Shown piece by piece: positions 10,144 to 22,650 of a stretch of DNA of 64,000 nucleotides. The DNA comes from Fragum whitleyi (taxonomy: Eukaryota > Mollusca > Bivalvia > Cardiida > Cardiidae). Numbering within the stretch: position 1 is the stretch's first letter; each line of letters starts with the position of its first letter. The stretch covers positions 20,051,459-20,115,458 of the forward strand of contig OX411543.1 in the NCBI GenBank assembly GCA_948146395.1, given 5' to 3'. The translations under genes and the position numbers were made by a program. The notes beneath the pieces were generated by a model. It saw nothing but the letters and a program-made list of their open reading frames with translations, was not told the DNA's origin and did not search any database.

Positions 10144-10669
10144 TGTCCAGCTAATTATCAGTATTCTATGGTAATTCCTTTAAAATATTTCTTCAGTTTT
10201 TCACAGACGAATGTTCACCATATTTTACTGTTAAATCTTCAGTTCCTTGTTTTATACTTCCCTTTTCTTATCACAGGGTAATTTATTTTTGTTATCACCT
10301 GTTTTACATTTCTTACCTAATCCTTTCATAAACAATCATTGAAATTTAAGGTATGAGACATTTTTACAACAGTAAAAACTTTTAGTCCAAATACAAGAAA
10401 TTTCAAAATGTTTCAAGCTTCAAAGCCCATGCAATTAAAGCACCAAAAACAGGTACCTTTGCTAAGCTTTCAATTGTTGGATATTGGAGCAAAAAAAGAG
10501 GCATAATTTGCACAAAAATGAAATAATAAGTTATCCTCCTTGATATTTAGTATAGGACACGTTTTTGATAGTGACAATTGTATGTCCTCAGTAATACTGA
10601 AGTTATCCCAAATTAATGTCAAAGTTTTGTCAAACTCGTTTTCAAGTCCAAAAAGGGGCACAATTAATA

Positions 10670-10985
10670 CACAAGAGCACCATCTGCTGTTGCCAAACCT
10701 TGGTTGCAAATGCTTGATAATGCAAAAACATCTAAGTCGAGAAAGGGGCATAACTCTTACAAAAAGACCTAAATTCCCCTTGATAGACTGCACAACTCAC
10801 ATAATATTGAACACACCTGCCAAGTATCTTGAATATTTCAATAATTGGAATGGTGAAAATGACCATTAGGTTAAAGTTTGTCACATCACACCAATGCCAA
10901 CAACAACACCAATGCCAACGACACCAAGTGATACCATTGTTATTCCTCAAGTTTTCTCTGGAAACAGCAGAGCTAAAATGCAATT
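10670..10985. repeat. Dispersed repeat with 'aaggggcataactcttac' core
   Basis: Contains caagagcaccatctgctgttgcc, ggggcataactcttacaaaa and a GCCAACaaCACCAATG run, ending aaacagcagagctaaaatg. Related copies are at 43367-43665, 60170-60415 and 60640-60875. No protein is apparent. Confidence 0.55.
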
Positions 10986-11038
10986 AGTTATCCCCCTTGA
11001 TACTTTTGATAATGTACATGTTCCAAGTTTCAAGTTAA

Positions 11039-11259
11039 CCCTTTCCTGTTTTACAAAATTTTGGACCTGACCAAATTCAAAGGTTTTGCAGACGAAAATT
11101 TAAAGTGGATTTAATTTGAAAAATAACCATTCAGTAGGGTAGAAAATAGTTTGGAAAAAGAAGAAATTGCTTGTCAGAAGCAATTTCTTCTTTTTTCACA
11201 ATGTTTTCTTGATCATAAAATCACAGGCACATAAAAAGCAGGGATAAAACAGCAAAGGG
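11039..11259. mobile_element. TTAA-flanked MITE (piggyBac-like ends), copy 1
   Basis: Flanked by TTAA at 11035-11038 and 11260-11263. The ends are inverted repeats starting CCCTTTCCTGTTTT and ending AAACAGCAAAGGG. The centre holds a perfect stem (gaagaaattgcttg/caagcaatttcttc-like). TTAA duplication with CCC/GGG ends is the hallmark of piggyBac-superfamily elements; no transposase is coded, so movement would need one in trans. Confidence 0.85.
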
Positions 11260-12116
11260 TTAAGGCCCTTGAATTGGAATTGAATTTGATTGATTTAGCA
11301 CAAAATTTCATTTATTCAATGAGAATGACCATGACCACAACACAACTTCCCTGGTTGACAATAACAAGGCTCCAGCATCGCAGCATTTTTTGTTAAAACA
11401 GTCTGGCCAGATAGGGGACATAATTCATACAAAATGTGTTTAGAGCTATCCCCTTTGATTGGATAGGTTTGTCTTTTTTCAGTCAACATATACTCAAAGT
11501 TTCAATTAAACATCTAAAGTAATACAAAAGATATAATGGAATGAGAATGTTTTGACATGCTGACAACAACATTGGAATTTTAAATGATGATAACTGAATT
11601 CCATAGAAGCTATAGCAATGTTTCAGGTTTTCTCAAAAACGGTTAGCAAAGATAGTTGTCTGAATGAATTAATGATGCTGTAATAATGATCTTGTAGACT
11701 CCTCAAGGCAATTTGTTCAAACCAAATTGCAGACAAATCCCCCTGTGTTCTAAATTTATATCATCACTTTGTGTTTAATCCACTTAAAATTATTTGAAAC
11801 CACATCACTTCAAACACTGACCATCAATTGATGATTTAGAAAGACAATGAGTGGTCTTTTTCCATGAAGAATTAACCATCTATTGAGATTAAGAATTAAA
11901 AAGAAAGACTTTAAATGGGTTAATCTTTACAATAAATACAATCAATCACAATAAATTGACCAATTTATACATTACATTATATTAAATATTTTCTTACAGA
12001 TATTCCTGTTTTTTAATACCATTTATTACAGAAATTATAGTATCTAAGCACGAAAGTCTTATATATAAAGGAAAGGGAAAGATTTTAACAGGTAAAATAA
12101 TCAGTTTACTTCCCAA

Positions 12117-12164
12117 ACCTCGTAACTACGGCTTTCACAAAAGCTGTAGTTACAATGTTTTTGA
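12117..12164. repeat. Small palindrome, GTAACTACAGCTT-type, copy 1
   Basis: Arms cctcgtaactacggcttt and aaagctgtagttacaatg. Relatives are at 16375-16420 and 18358-18404, and half copies occur near 8680, 19795 and 48685. Confidence 0.65.
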
Positions 12165-12789
12165 AGTAAACTGATACCAATCATGGGACTATTTAATTAC
12201 AGAAAGCAGTACAAATTTACATTATCTTTTGATTTTACAAATAGAAAGATACATGGATTTTGCATCAATGATCTTTTATCAAACTTTGTTCACTGATAAC
12301 CCTTTGATGCCCAGTCATTTCCTAGCTATACACAAGTGTCCAGACAGATAATAAATAGGTGGTAAAGTAGTAGCAGATCCATTGGGGTGGGAGAAAGTGT
12401 GTGTCTGTCTGTGTGTGTGTTTTGGGAAAAGGGGGGGTCCAAGGAACCCTATTTCTGTAAGCTAATTACTTTTCATTTTTGTTGAGAAATTCAAATCAAG
12501 TGTTAATTAATGTAAGGAAACAAGATTGAACCCCTATACAGAAATCTAGCAGTCAGTTTACAAAATTATAGCGTTTGTTATACGTGTAAGAAATGGTATC
12601 CTTCCCCCCTCCCCCTCTTTGCAAGTGTTCTCACTTTCAAAATAAGGCATCATTTTAAAACATTTGAAAACCATTATTGCATCCTGTAAGTTTGGCTTGA
12701 TCTGCAACCAGAGACACAGGTAGTTAATGGACTTTCAAAGCTTTTTCAAGTATGATATTAATTTGCTGAGTTGAATATGTTTTATTTGT

Positions 12790-12977
12790 TCGATTGAATG
12801 GGTTTGATATCACTGCTTTTAATATTCTATCAGTCATATCACCATGGCTGGAGCACCTAACAATGTATCCTGGCATTTGTTGATCCTGAGTACTACCATA
12901 ACATCCTTTCCTAGTCTCCAGCTCAGCTATCCCACATAGAATTAAGATTATTTACCCTTTGAGGGCAGCAAAATAAA
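12790..12977 (-). mobile_element. SINE remnant abutting a TIR element
   Basis: The body landmarks gctggagcacctaacaatg and cctagtctccagct are present. The head is missing: the sequence stops at about 12977, where the terminal-inverted-repeat element begins. Confidence 0.6.
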
Positions 12978-15712
12978 ATACCGTATTTATTCTAATAATC
13001 GCCCGGGCGATTATTAGAAAAGTCATGATCGACGCAGTTGGGGGTGGGCGATTATTAGAGGTACTCTGTCGGGCAATAACCCAAACCTCCTATGTTCGGA
13101 CCTACAATGTCCCTAAAATGTGACAACGTGGTACGTATCTAGTAAATACAAAATCAATTTCCAAAAATGAGGAACAAAGACGCATAATAATGATACTACT
13201 CATACCTCGCAGTTTTTTCATTGTCCCCGTTTTTCAATAAACAGAGCGATACGCTGCTTTACATAACATCGTTATGAAACCAAGTGATTCTCGCGAATGT
13301 ATTGATATTCTAAAATAAATAATCGAATAAATTGAAAGTTAATTAATCATTAAGTAGAAAAGAAGTCCCTTTCTGATACTGTGCCCGAAAAAACTGTCGA
13401 CTTCGGCAAGTAATAAAGCTGACGATCTTACTGTTTTGTTCAGATTTTGAATTCCATTCAATTGAGCAAGAAACTTATGCCAGACAATCGTACTTAAATA
13501 TCAATTATTTTACACATCTTTATTCTTTTTTTTATGACTGCCTAACACAGATTTCGAGCGTAGAAGACAGATTTCGGACAAAGAAGACTGAAATTACTTG
13601 AAGATGCTTGTTTGGGGTGTTCGATAAATGATTATCTAGTTTCAGAAAATAGTGTTATTCTTCGTTTGCGTAGATTAGAAAATACCGCATATCGCTGTCA
13701 TGATTCCAAAGGATTGTAACTACATCCGATCATAGCTGTTGCACGCACTCGTTTTAATATACACTTCGTATTTCAATTGTAACATGTTGTTTTATTCTTG
13801 TAAATGTTTCGCGAAATTACAAGAAAAAAATTAAAAAGCCGTAATAGGAAACTGTCGTATCGCCTACCTGATGCAAAAAAAAAATTTAGTATCCCGCATT
13901 CCTCAATTTTAAAATCCGCGACAAAGTCACAAAGAGACGACTAAATAATAATTTTAAAAGGGTTTGGCATCTACCGAGACAAGCGATGGGCGCGTGCAAG
14001 CCCTGGATACACTTCCAAAAATAGCCGTCGGCGTCTTTGATCATCTGTTCACCCTCTGTGTGAAATAAACTGTTCCGCGTCCTTTACCTCGTTGCGAGAC
14101 AAAAACATTTATTCAATTTGCATTTGCTACTCGGATTTAATATCGGATTATTGAAACAAAAATGTTAGTAAATTCTTTTTAGTAAATTCTTTTTATTCAA
14201 TTGTTCCTTAAGAACCTCGTAATTTTGTATAAAAAGATAGTAACAATGTTTTGGACAAAAATTATTCATTTTTCCGCCATTGGGAGCTGAAATCGTCATA
14301 GCGACGTCTTGCTGGTAATCATGCACGCGTTCTTTCTTTGATATCGGATAATCAGTCTTTAAGGTTCATGTAAAGTGTTTGAGACCCAATATTTATGGCA
14401 CTTCATTAACCAAGAAAAAGCAGTATGTCCAGGCATATTATATATCAAAATGAAGCTATTCGTGAGCACAAGCAGTTAGGCAATATAAGACCGCCATAGC
14501 TATAGCGGTATAGCTAAAACATTGTGGAAAAGGGTCATTTTGTACAGAACAAGCAACTGCATGACGGTTGCATAAAACCGCCCCATATTTTAACAAAGTA
14601 CAGTCTGAAGTACCATCCAGGTAGTGCTACAACCTTAGATATAAAACTCAGTCTCAAAAGGCTTTTTTGAAACAATCAATTTCCATTTATTTTGTCAACA
14701 TACATGTCAAACCGGTATGGTCTGTTTTCAAAATAAACGTTAGGTATGGTGCAACATCACACCATAATATTGTGAAATATTTTCTACGATTAATTTCAAA
14801 TTATAGTTTTTTTAATTCAATGAACTGCAATATTACTATATATCTATGATTCTGTGAAATACAAAATGATAAATTGCTAATCAACCTTACAGGTATATAA
14901 ACAATTAATGTCTATTTATGTTGTGATAACACACCATACCCTAAAAAGATCTACACGTTCACAAAATTAGAATGACATATATGACATATGTGTTTATAAA
15001 ATAAGTCAAAATAAATTACTTGCATAACTACCTTTTGGGGCTGAATTTTATACCAATGGTTGTAGCACTACCTGTATGGTACTTTAGGCTAGACTTTGTT
15101 AAAATAAGAGCCAATTTTATCCAACAGTCATGCAGTTGCTTGTTCTGTACAAAATGACCCTTTATCACAATGTTTTGGCTATACCGCTATAGTTATAACA
15201 GTCTTATGTTTTTCAACTGCTTGTGCTCATAAATAGCTTCATTTTGATATATAATATACCTGGACATACTGCTTTTTCTTGGCAAATGAATGTCCCTAAA
15301 ATTGGGTCTCAAACACTTTACATGAACCTTAAGATAAAACATAGAAGCTAAATAGAAGTTATTCAAATCTGCGTAAATTACACAGTCACGACCATTGCAA
15401 ACATAAGGATCACGAGCATTTCCCGATCTGCAGTAAATCTCATAGACGAATCCCAGTTCAGCTAAATAATCGAATCACGAATTCAAAGGATTTCTTTTTT
15501 GTATTTGTCGAAGGTGTTGAATGAAATTTACAGTATTGGTGGAGTAATTTGGAAGTTTACATTCGAGCAATTTTTCTAAAATCGGGGGATGGGCGATTAT
15601 TAGAGACGTCCATTTTTTCCGAAAATCGGTCGAAAAATGGCCGATTTTGAGGGGTATTTTGGGGGATGGGCGATTATTAGAATATGGGCGATTATTAGAA
15701 TAAATACGGTAT
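12978..15712. mobile_element. Long terminal-inverted-repeat element, copy 1, interrupted
   Basis: Starts ATACCGTATTTATTCTAATA and ends with its exact reverse complement; the inverted match extends through about 27 bases and includes GGGCGATTATTAG words repeated near both ends. After removal of the nested 974-bp element it is about 1.76 kb, matching the copy at 54262-55985. No transposase frame is visible, so it is non-autonomous or decayed. A TA duplication could be hidden in the palindromic ends, which would suit a Tc1/mariner or pogo-type element. That family assignment is a guess. Confidence 0.8.
14359..15332. mobile_element. Nested foldback element with ~290-bp inverted arms
   Basis: Begins TTAAGGTTCATGTAAAGTG and ends with its reverse complement; the inverted arms stay recognisable for about 290 bp (14359-14640 against 15050-15332). 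TTAA at both ends fits a TTAA-targeting transposon. The centre (14640-15050) is AT-rich with no gene. The copy of the host element at 54262-55985 lacks this insert: its sequence there reads ataatcattgtttacgata, against ataatcagtctttaagata here. Confidence 0.85.
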
Positions 15713-16374
15713 GCTTTTGTACACTTAAACTTAGTTATTAAATAAGTGCTTTGGATAAAAGGATCAATATATTTAATTCTATATATTCAATTTCTAAAAA
15801 TAAGCCTTTCAATCATAATACAAACTCATTAAATTAAATTCTCTGCTATTTTATCAAAAAAATCAATCTTGTGCTACACTATTACATAAACAATTTTTCA
15901 TTTTGGAGTAAATGTAAATGATTTTTTATGTTAAGTTCATGCAGACAGATAGACAGACAGTACATACGTCACAGATGAATAAAGATAATTTAAACAGTAT
16001 AGACCTTGATCTTATAAATGCAGGGCTATGAAAAAGCAGTATACTCAACCAACAATCCTTAATTTGATGATAGGTCTAACTCATATTGGACAATTCCCAT
16101 CCATGGTTACCAATAATAGAACATTTAAAGAGAAACAAAGATGTTTTTGTGAAACACAAATACCCCTAAAACATCAAATTTTTCGAAAACTAAAATTGAC
16201 CGTGACACATGACCTTGACCAATAAGTATCTGCAACTGGTCTAAACCCTCGAATCCTCTCTGGTAAAAATTGTTGCCTTGTTAATTTGTTTCTTTTACAA
16301 TGATTAAGTATATTAAGTTATACACTAAAATCAGAATTTAGAATAAACAACGTTGTCAATAGGTGACTAGAACC

Positions 16375-16420
16375 TCGTAACCACAGCTTGTTCAAGCTGT
16401 AGTTATGAGGTTTTGGTCAC
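16375..16420. repeat. Small palindrome, GTAACTACAGCTT-type, copy 2
   Basis: Arms acctcgtaaccacagctt and aagctgtagttatgaggt with almost no loop. Confidence 0.7.
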
Positions 16421-16532
16421 ATATTGGCAACAAACTGATATGTTGGGGACAGCTGTCACACTATGATTATCTTTCATGGAAATATATATCCCTTCTCGAA
16501 ATTTGATTGAATGGGATTTAACACCACTTTAA

Positions 16533-16753
16533 CCCTTTCCTGTTTTTCAAAATTTTGGATCAGTCCAAATTCAAAGGTTTTGCAGATGAAAATTCAAAGA
16601 GGATTTAATTTGAAAAATAACCATTCAGTAGGGTAGAAAATGGTGTGGAAAAAGAAGAAATTGCTTGTCAGGAGCAATTTCTTCTTTTTTCACAATGTTT
16701 TCTCAATCATAAACTCAAAGGCACGTAAAAAGCAGGGATTAAACAGCAAAGGG
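16533..16753. mobile_element. TTAA-flanked MITE, copy 2
   Basis: TTAA at 16529-16532 and 16754-16757. Same ends, interior and central stem as the copy at 11039-11259, with scattered substitutions and the same length (221 bp). Confidence 0.85.
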
Positions 16754-16941
16754 TTAAACAGTCTTTCAGTCACATTGCACTGACTGGAGCACCTATTCAG
16801 GGGTATGGAATATTCTCACTCTTCCTTAGAAAAGTGGATGGCAAAATTTCATTTGTCTTCAGACTTATGATTTGGTTATCTTAAATTTTCCAGCTATTCT
16901 TTCTCTGAAATAAAAACTATTTTTCTGCTGAAGATATAATT

Positions 16942-17181
16942 TGAGCCTGTGCATGACATTTCCAACAATTTGATCTATTTGTGAGGTACAAACATTAGGT
17001 AGCATAGACAGCCACATACTGTAAATATAAAGTAACCTGATGGTCTACAGATACTTTGAGAGCTTATCTTTCTACAAAACGCATTGTGAAGACTCTGGTC
17101 AGACTGTGCCGATGCACAGGCTGGTCAGAGTCTTTGCTTTGCGCATATTTGAAATTGTTGGAAATCCCACGCATAGGCTCA
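16942..17181. mobile_element. MITE with TGAGCCTGTG ends, copy 1
   Basis: Inverted ends: tgagcctgtgcatgacattt at left and the complement-like aaatcccacgcataggctca at right. The centre carries a hairpin (gactctggtcagactgtgcc / ggctggtcagagtc). Copies are at 22143-22335, 36465-37121 (interrupted) and 48055-48294. Confidence 0.7.
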
Positions 17182-17576
17182 TTTCACATTAAAGTTTTCT
17201 TACAAGCTGCAGATACAAAGCTATAAAGAACTTTGAGATAAAGGAGAAATTGCAATTGAAAGAATTTTTCCTTTTATCTGTTTTCTATTCTAAAATATAT
17301 CTACTAATCCAAAATATATCGTGATTTTGAAGCACTTTGACCTGTTCTGAAGACTTTTAAAAATCCGAAATTCTGATGCTATTTCAAGATCCACATTTCC
17401 TTTGATCAGATCCAAAGGAAAAAACTGTTAGTCTGTTTGCTTAAGAGTCATATGTAGGACAAGTCAGACATGAGAATTCCACACCCATGACCTATCCATG
17501 GAATTCTGGTATTTCTCAGATTAGTTCTTCCACTGCATCCATGAAACATGATCAGTTTCCAATCCCACTTAGGCTT

Positions 17577-17742
17577 TTAAGGTAGTGGACACATAATAGT
17601 TCCGCAACTCTTCGGAACTCGTATTCTTTCACAAGTTAACCGAGTAGACCAAATTTAATCATTATAGGAAACCCAGGTTAATATTGTTAAAATTCATTAT
17701 TTCCAAATTATTGCAGAACTTTTACGGGTCCACAGCCTTAAG
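17577..17742. mobile_element. Palindromic MITE, GTGGAC ends, copy 2
   Basis: Starts TTAAGGTAGTGGACAC and ends GGGTCCACAGCCTTAA; the interior is also imperfectly self-complementary. The TTAA at both edges suggests the same target preference as the CCC/GGG MITE. Confidence 0.7.
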
Positions 17743-17961
17743 TAATAATCTACCAATAGGTAATGGAGCTAAATGTTGAAAAGGAAGATTTATATGTCCA
17801 GGGATCTAATCTGGGTTATTTGAGTATGTTGCACTGTGGCAGCGGCATAGTTCTTTTATCAAAACCAAGATTTGACAAACAGAATAGTTTAATGTTCAAC
17901 AGCATAACAGTGATGAAAATTCGTAGACAAATTCAAAATACTGATAATCAAGAAATCTTAC

Positions 17962-18079
17962 CATAATATGAAGTTGAACTTTCTTTCTCTCGATTAGCAG
18001 GAGATGCATTCAATGGTTTGAATTCATCGACTTCCACATTCTCATTATTGTCAGCTTCTCCACGATTTCTGCGACCCAT
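17962..18079 (-). CDS. Candidate first coding exon of an unidentified gene (alternative 1)
   Basis: ATG at 18079 opens 39 codons plus one base and ends at donor GTAAGATTTC. The peptide begins MGRRNRGEADNNENVEVDEF, continues with KPLNASPANREKESSTSYY, and is acidic and polar without a membrane segment. Codon use looks like coding DNA and the sequence is not shared with any repeat family here. The phase-1 donor matches the exon at 10068-10143, about 7.8 kb downstream on the same strand, which fits alternative promoters of one gene. The rest of the gene was not found in the window and the family is not recognised. Confidence 0.55.
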
Positions 18080-18357
18080 ATCTTCTTAATTTGTTTACGA
18101 TAGTTTCATCCAAGTTGCTAATCATAAATTCCAAAATCTAATTCATATAAGTTATTTAGTCCAGTTATATGATTTCTTCATGGTCCTAAACTGATATGTT
18201 GAAAAATAAAGTCTAAACTCACATTTTTTTCCAATAAACTTAGTTTAAATTCTGTATTCAATCTTTATAATTATTCACAAAACATTTTGATAATATACCA
18301 TACTGAAAATGCATTATACATCAAATGCATTGATAGAATGCCATTGTTGAGTATCCA

Positions 18358-18404
18358 TAACCCCGTAACTACAGCTTAAGTTAAACTGTAGTTATGAGGT
18401 TTTG
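18358..18404. repeat. Small palindrome, GTAACTACAGCTT-type, copy 3
   Basis: Arms aaccccgtaactacagctt and aactgtagttatgaggttt. It lies about 280 bp upstream of the exon start at 18079. Confidence 0.65.
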
Positions 18405-19315
18405 GTTGCCCAAATGAGGATCATAACTTTGTTGTTGCATATTGTCACAAGAAATAAGATATCTGCGTGCATAATAAAATGATCATTTTGTTCTGTACAA
18501 ATATACAGTACAATGTGTTACATACTTTAAATGTCAACAACTTTTCATGTCAACCAGGTATAATAAATGCTCTCAGGTGTGTATTCACTTAATACACGGG
18601 CTATTTTTACCTATGTATGGAATTTCCAATTTGTTTTAGCTTTGTTAATCAAGGGTCACAACAAAATTAAGTCAAATTTTGTTCACCCATTTAAACAGTC
18701 ATTTTTCATTAATTTCCCTTAACATGACCTAACAAATAATTTGAAAAGCTTGTTTTAATTTGAACACTAATCAAAACTTGTCTTTTTCAATAAAAGTATT
18801 TTTTATGTATCTCTCTACTATTTAAAAACTTGCAACATTATAGAGTAACAGATATTTTTGGAAAGAAACTTTATGAATCATTGAAGAGAGGAAGAGAGTA
18901 TTTGTTGATTTCATTGTGGTATAAAATTACAAACCTAATCAACTGTATGAGTATGCGAAGCTGATTCATACACAAATGTGATAAGGATTTTAGTTACATA
19001 CCTCTATGGAATCAACAAATATAATTTTCATATCTTATAATTTAATATCATAAAGCAAAAATGAAAAGAATTGTCTTGCAGGACTACCCCGGAACTTTTT
19101 GGAGAAATCTTACATAACAGATGCATACTTAAAATTGTTTTCATCTGGGAATAAAACCAATTTTTCAACCAATCAAAACACAGGATTGTTGATAATCACA
19201 GCTTAAATTAAATTATTGCTCTTTGGAGACCAAAGAGCTTTCACTGAAGATTATTAATATGTAGCTGTAGGCCCTAGGCTGTAAGAGTAATAAACCGTTA
19301 AAAATTGCAATGCAT

Positions 19316-19402
19316 TATATTGAGGGGTCAGCACAACACTATTGTAAGTGCCTATAAAAATTTAAGGCACTTACAATAGTGTTGCACTGACCCCTCGATA
19401 TG
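19316..19402. repeat. Palindrome, GGGGTCAGTGCAACAC-type, copy 2
   Basis: A well-preserved inverted repeat: tgaggggtcagcacaacact facing agtgttgcactgacccctcg, with inner arms attgtaagtgcct/aggcacttacaat. Confidence 0.8.
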
Positions 19403-19560
19403 AAGCCTGAAAATGAGACACGTCTATGTCTTCTTGAAATAGTTTTAGTCTCAATGTTCAAAATATTCCAGTGTTTGAGGAGGAAAATGATCATGTGGGT
19501 ACAAGATCTTCAGTTGAAGAGCAAATAGATGTATCAACACCAGGAAAGGATATTACAATT

Positions 19561-19634
19561 GATGGCTCAGCGCGAAACGGTTGTAACTCCCTATAAATAT
19601 ATAGGGAGTTACAACTGTTTTGCGCTGTATCATC
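19561..19634. repeat. Palindrome, GGCTCAGCG-type, copy 2
   Basis: gatggctcagcgcgaaacgg faces a diverged right end, with a perfect core (actccctataaatatatagggagt). Only about 160 bp separates it from the other palindrome type at 19316-19402. Confidence 0.8.
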
Positions 19635-19675
19635 AAATTATGATACCTAATTATGCATGTGCAGCTCCAGATTTT

Positions 19676-19694
19676 TTTATTTTTTTATTTTTTT

Positions 19695-19725
<31 letters not shown>

Positions 19726-19730
19726 GGGGT
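19676..19730. repeat. Poly-T then poly-G homopolymer tract
   Basis: A T-rich run passes directly into a run of more than 20 G. Length is prone to slippage and assembly error. Confidence 0.9.
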
Positions 19731-19739
19731 TTCCAATGA

Positions 19740-20540
19740 AAAATGTTATTTTAGTTTGAAATTCCTCAGTAGGAAAGCAAAATGATCTAACTACAGCTTG
19801 AAATAACTTGAATGTTATTTGTCCAGTGCTTTCCTCTAAACTAAATGAAACTTGAATTTTTCACATTTCTAACACGATGATAATATTTTTGCATGGGCAT
19901 CTCTGAGTATGCAACCTATGCCCCTGTACAATTAAATAACACAAAGAGGGGAAGATGTGCTGCTATCAAAGGAAGACAACTTGATGACACCTTTAAAATT
20001 ATATCACTCTTGTTTACTTCCCTTCATGAAAGTTTACCAGTACATTTAGAACATTCAAGAAATCTTTGATTGTTGATTCACAGGGCTCCTTTCGAACCTT
20101 ACATAGTTTTAGAAAATTATGAAAAAAAACTGTCTCTAAAAAAACAAAACAAATAGTTTTTTTTCTCTTCCTACACAGTTTTTCTGCCCAGTAGCACTCT
20201 TGTTATATTCTAACCCTCACTCAGCAGCAACCAAACATGTTTCAATTTTTAACTGTATTCCACGAATCCAGCAGACACAATAATGTAGTAACTACAGCAT
20301 GAAAATAACTTTGTTCTTGCATTTTGGTCTACAATTAATCATGGTAGCTATGTAAGTTAGATAAGAGTAAACATGTTCATTTTAAAACAAGGAAGTTGAT
20401 GTACCATTCATGTATAAAATAGATGGATGGTGATAACATAGGTCCTTCAATTATCAAATAACTAGCTAATTCTGTAAATCATGAAGTCAAGACATTATAC
20501 TAGATGTAGCTGCAGTTTGCTGTATAGTAATTAATGTGAG
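19740..20540. other. No gene recognised
   Basis: AT-rich sequence with isolated half palindromes (aactacagcttgaaataactt near 19790, aactacagcatgaaa near 20290). No exon or complete element was seen. Confidence 0.5.
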
Positions 20541-20747
20541 CCTTCAGGTGAAAAGGGACCATCTGGATACTGGGTAAATTGTTGATACCAGTCAGACTGC
20601 GCCGATTTTGCAGGCTGACTGGGGTCTATAAACTATTCATACTTTGCTAATTTGCTGAATCTTTATTAATCAATAATAATCAATCTATCTCCCGATGTAA
20701 GAATCTTTAAAAATTGTGACCTCCAGTTAACCTGTACTGGAACAAAA

Positions 20748-20832
20748 TTCGAGAGGTTAGGAAATACTATTGTATTATTAAGTGCCTATACATTTATAGG
20801 CACTTACAATAGTATTGCAAAGACCCCTCGAA
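20748..20832. repeat. Palindrome, GGGGTCAGTGCAACAC-type, copy 3
   Basis: ttcgagaggttaggaaatac faces cttacaatagtattgcaaag then acccctcgaa; core arms aagtgcctata/tataggcactt. Confidence 0.75.
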
Positions 20833-21282
20833 ATATCTCTGTCAAATATTCATTTTATATAGTTCTATGATGGTCCCACTTTGCTTGACATGTCACAAAT
20901 CTACACTTAATAATTCTTTAAAGAGGCATGATTCTTACCAAAATATTGCAAAGTTATATCTATTGATAGTACGAAATATTCTTGTGATAATGTAAATACA
21001 TGCAAAGTATTTGAAAGATGTCTTCATTAAAATAGAGATTATGGCCAAGATTAAATGTTGCCCAGTAATACCTAGTCACCAAACAAAGTCACCACAACAA
21101 CTCCACTTTTTGTTCCATTAAACTTACACTGTCAAGCTAAAATTACTTGCAAAAACTTACAAGGAAAAACTCTTAATGTCAAACAAACCAAAGTCAGTGT
21201 CAATTTTTGAAACCTTCGAACATAAAATTGTAGAAAAGGGCAGAAAATGATGCTGTTTTAAGATTAAGGGCTCAAAATCAGC

Positions 21283-21950
21283 CCAGCTACCACATCAATA
21301 TTTTTGGGCTAATCAAAAGTTTCCATATAGTTTACATAGAAGGTCATAGAAAAAACATTCTGGTAAAGTTTCCTTGAAATCAGCCCCATGGTTCAGGAGG
21401 AGATGCCACTTAAAGATTTTGGAGTCAAGTAAGCCTTGCCCTGCCGCACCGATATTTATAGGCCAATCAAAATTTTGAGTACAATTTTTAAAAAAGGGTC
21501 ATCAAAGGACCATTCTGTTAAAGTTTCTTTAAAATCGGCCAAGGGTTCAGGCACAGATGTCGTTCAAAGATTTAGGGTTCAAAATAAGCCCTGCCCTGCC
21601 ATGCCCATATTTATTGGCCAATCAAAATTTCTTGACCTAGATCTATTTTTCAAGAGGGTCACCGAAGCATTTTTGCAAAGTTTCGTTGAAATCTGCCGGA
21701 TGGTTTAGGAGAAGATGTTGTTCAAAGATTTCAAAGTGAAAAAATGCCACACCCATAATTTTTAGCCAATCAGGTTTTGGAGAACAACTTTTGAAGAGGG
21801 TCACCCAAGAGATATTTTTGCAAAGTTTCATCAAAATCGGCCCAGCGGTTCAGGAGAGGAAGTTTTTAAGATTGTTGCTGATAGATGACGCATGACAGAC
21901 TCATGGTGATCCTGAAACCTCCCCTTGAGCATATTGTGCTCAGGTGTTAA
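21283..21950 (+). mobile_element. Dispersed element with ~155-bp tandem units
   Basis: Four diverged units are marked by 'ggcc/ggctaatcaaaa' at about 21309, 21462, 21618 and 21764. Each carries caaagtttc..tgaaatc and ggttcaggagaagatg. It ends with gagcatattgtgctcaggtg. The layout matches the elements at 34281-35370, 41700-42610, 51577-52760 and 56605-57962. The short open frames are products of the repeat. Confidence 0.65.
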
Positions 21951-22142
21951 AAAAAAGAAATAAAATGAAAAAAAAGGATTAGAATGTGAGGTATCAGATT
22001 TAAAAGGAAATGTACACCCTAACATCTTTTTATATTTTAGATACCCAAAAATGCAATTAAACACATTGGTGAGATAAACACATCTAAATTATATCATCTT
22101 GGTGGATACGTAAACTGATTACTCTAGAGTTTGAAGTATAAT

Positions 22143-22335
22143 TCAGCCTATGTGTATATGTGTGACATTTCCAACAATTTCACAAGTATATTGTGAGGCA
22201 CTAACATTGAGCAGTCAGGACTGCTACACAATTCAATAAGAACAGTGAAGACCCTGGTCAGACTGGGAAAATGCACAGACTGGCACAAAGCTTTGCAAGC
22301 TTGTGAAATTGCCAGAAATGTCACACACAGGCTCA
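22143..22335. mobile_element. MITE with TGAGCCTGTG ends, copy 2
   Basis: cctatgtgtatatgtgtgac with acatttccaacaatttcac faces gaaattgccagaaatgtcac and acacaggctca. Shorter than the 240-bp copies. Confidence 0.65.
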
Positions 22336-22650
22336 CAGCCCTAACAAGTAAAATTTATTTTGAGCTAGCAAAAAAAATTTAGAATCACTATAGCTTGCAG
22401 AGCTTTCAATTTTTTGGCCTTCCAATTTTGATATTCTTGACGTCTTTACGTATTATTTTGCATTTTAGTAAATGATTATATCCTAAAGACTTTAACTGAA
22501 TTAATATTATGTTTGAGAATCGACTAGATCTATTTGCTTGTAACTTGCAATCCATAATCTGTCTATAAAAATGTTTGTATCAACATCTATTTATAGTCAC
22601 TAACTATAGTGTTTCACTCACCCCTCCATCTTAATGAATATACATGTATT

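Noticed and set aside
19561..19634. Rho-independent terminator or microRNA precursor
   Set aside because: The hairpin is one member of a dispersed palindromic family in a eukaryotic genome; nothing specific supports a terminator or a miRNA gene.
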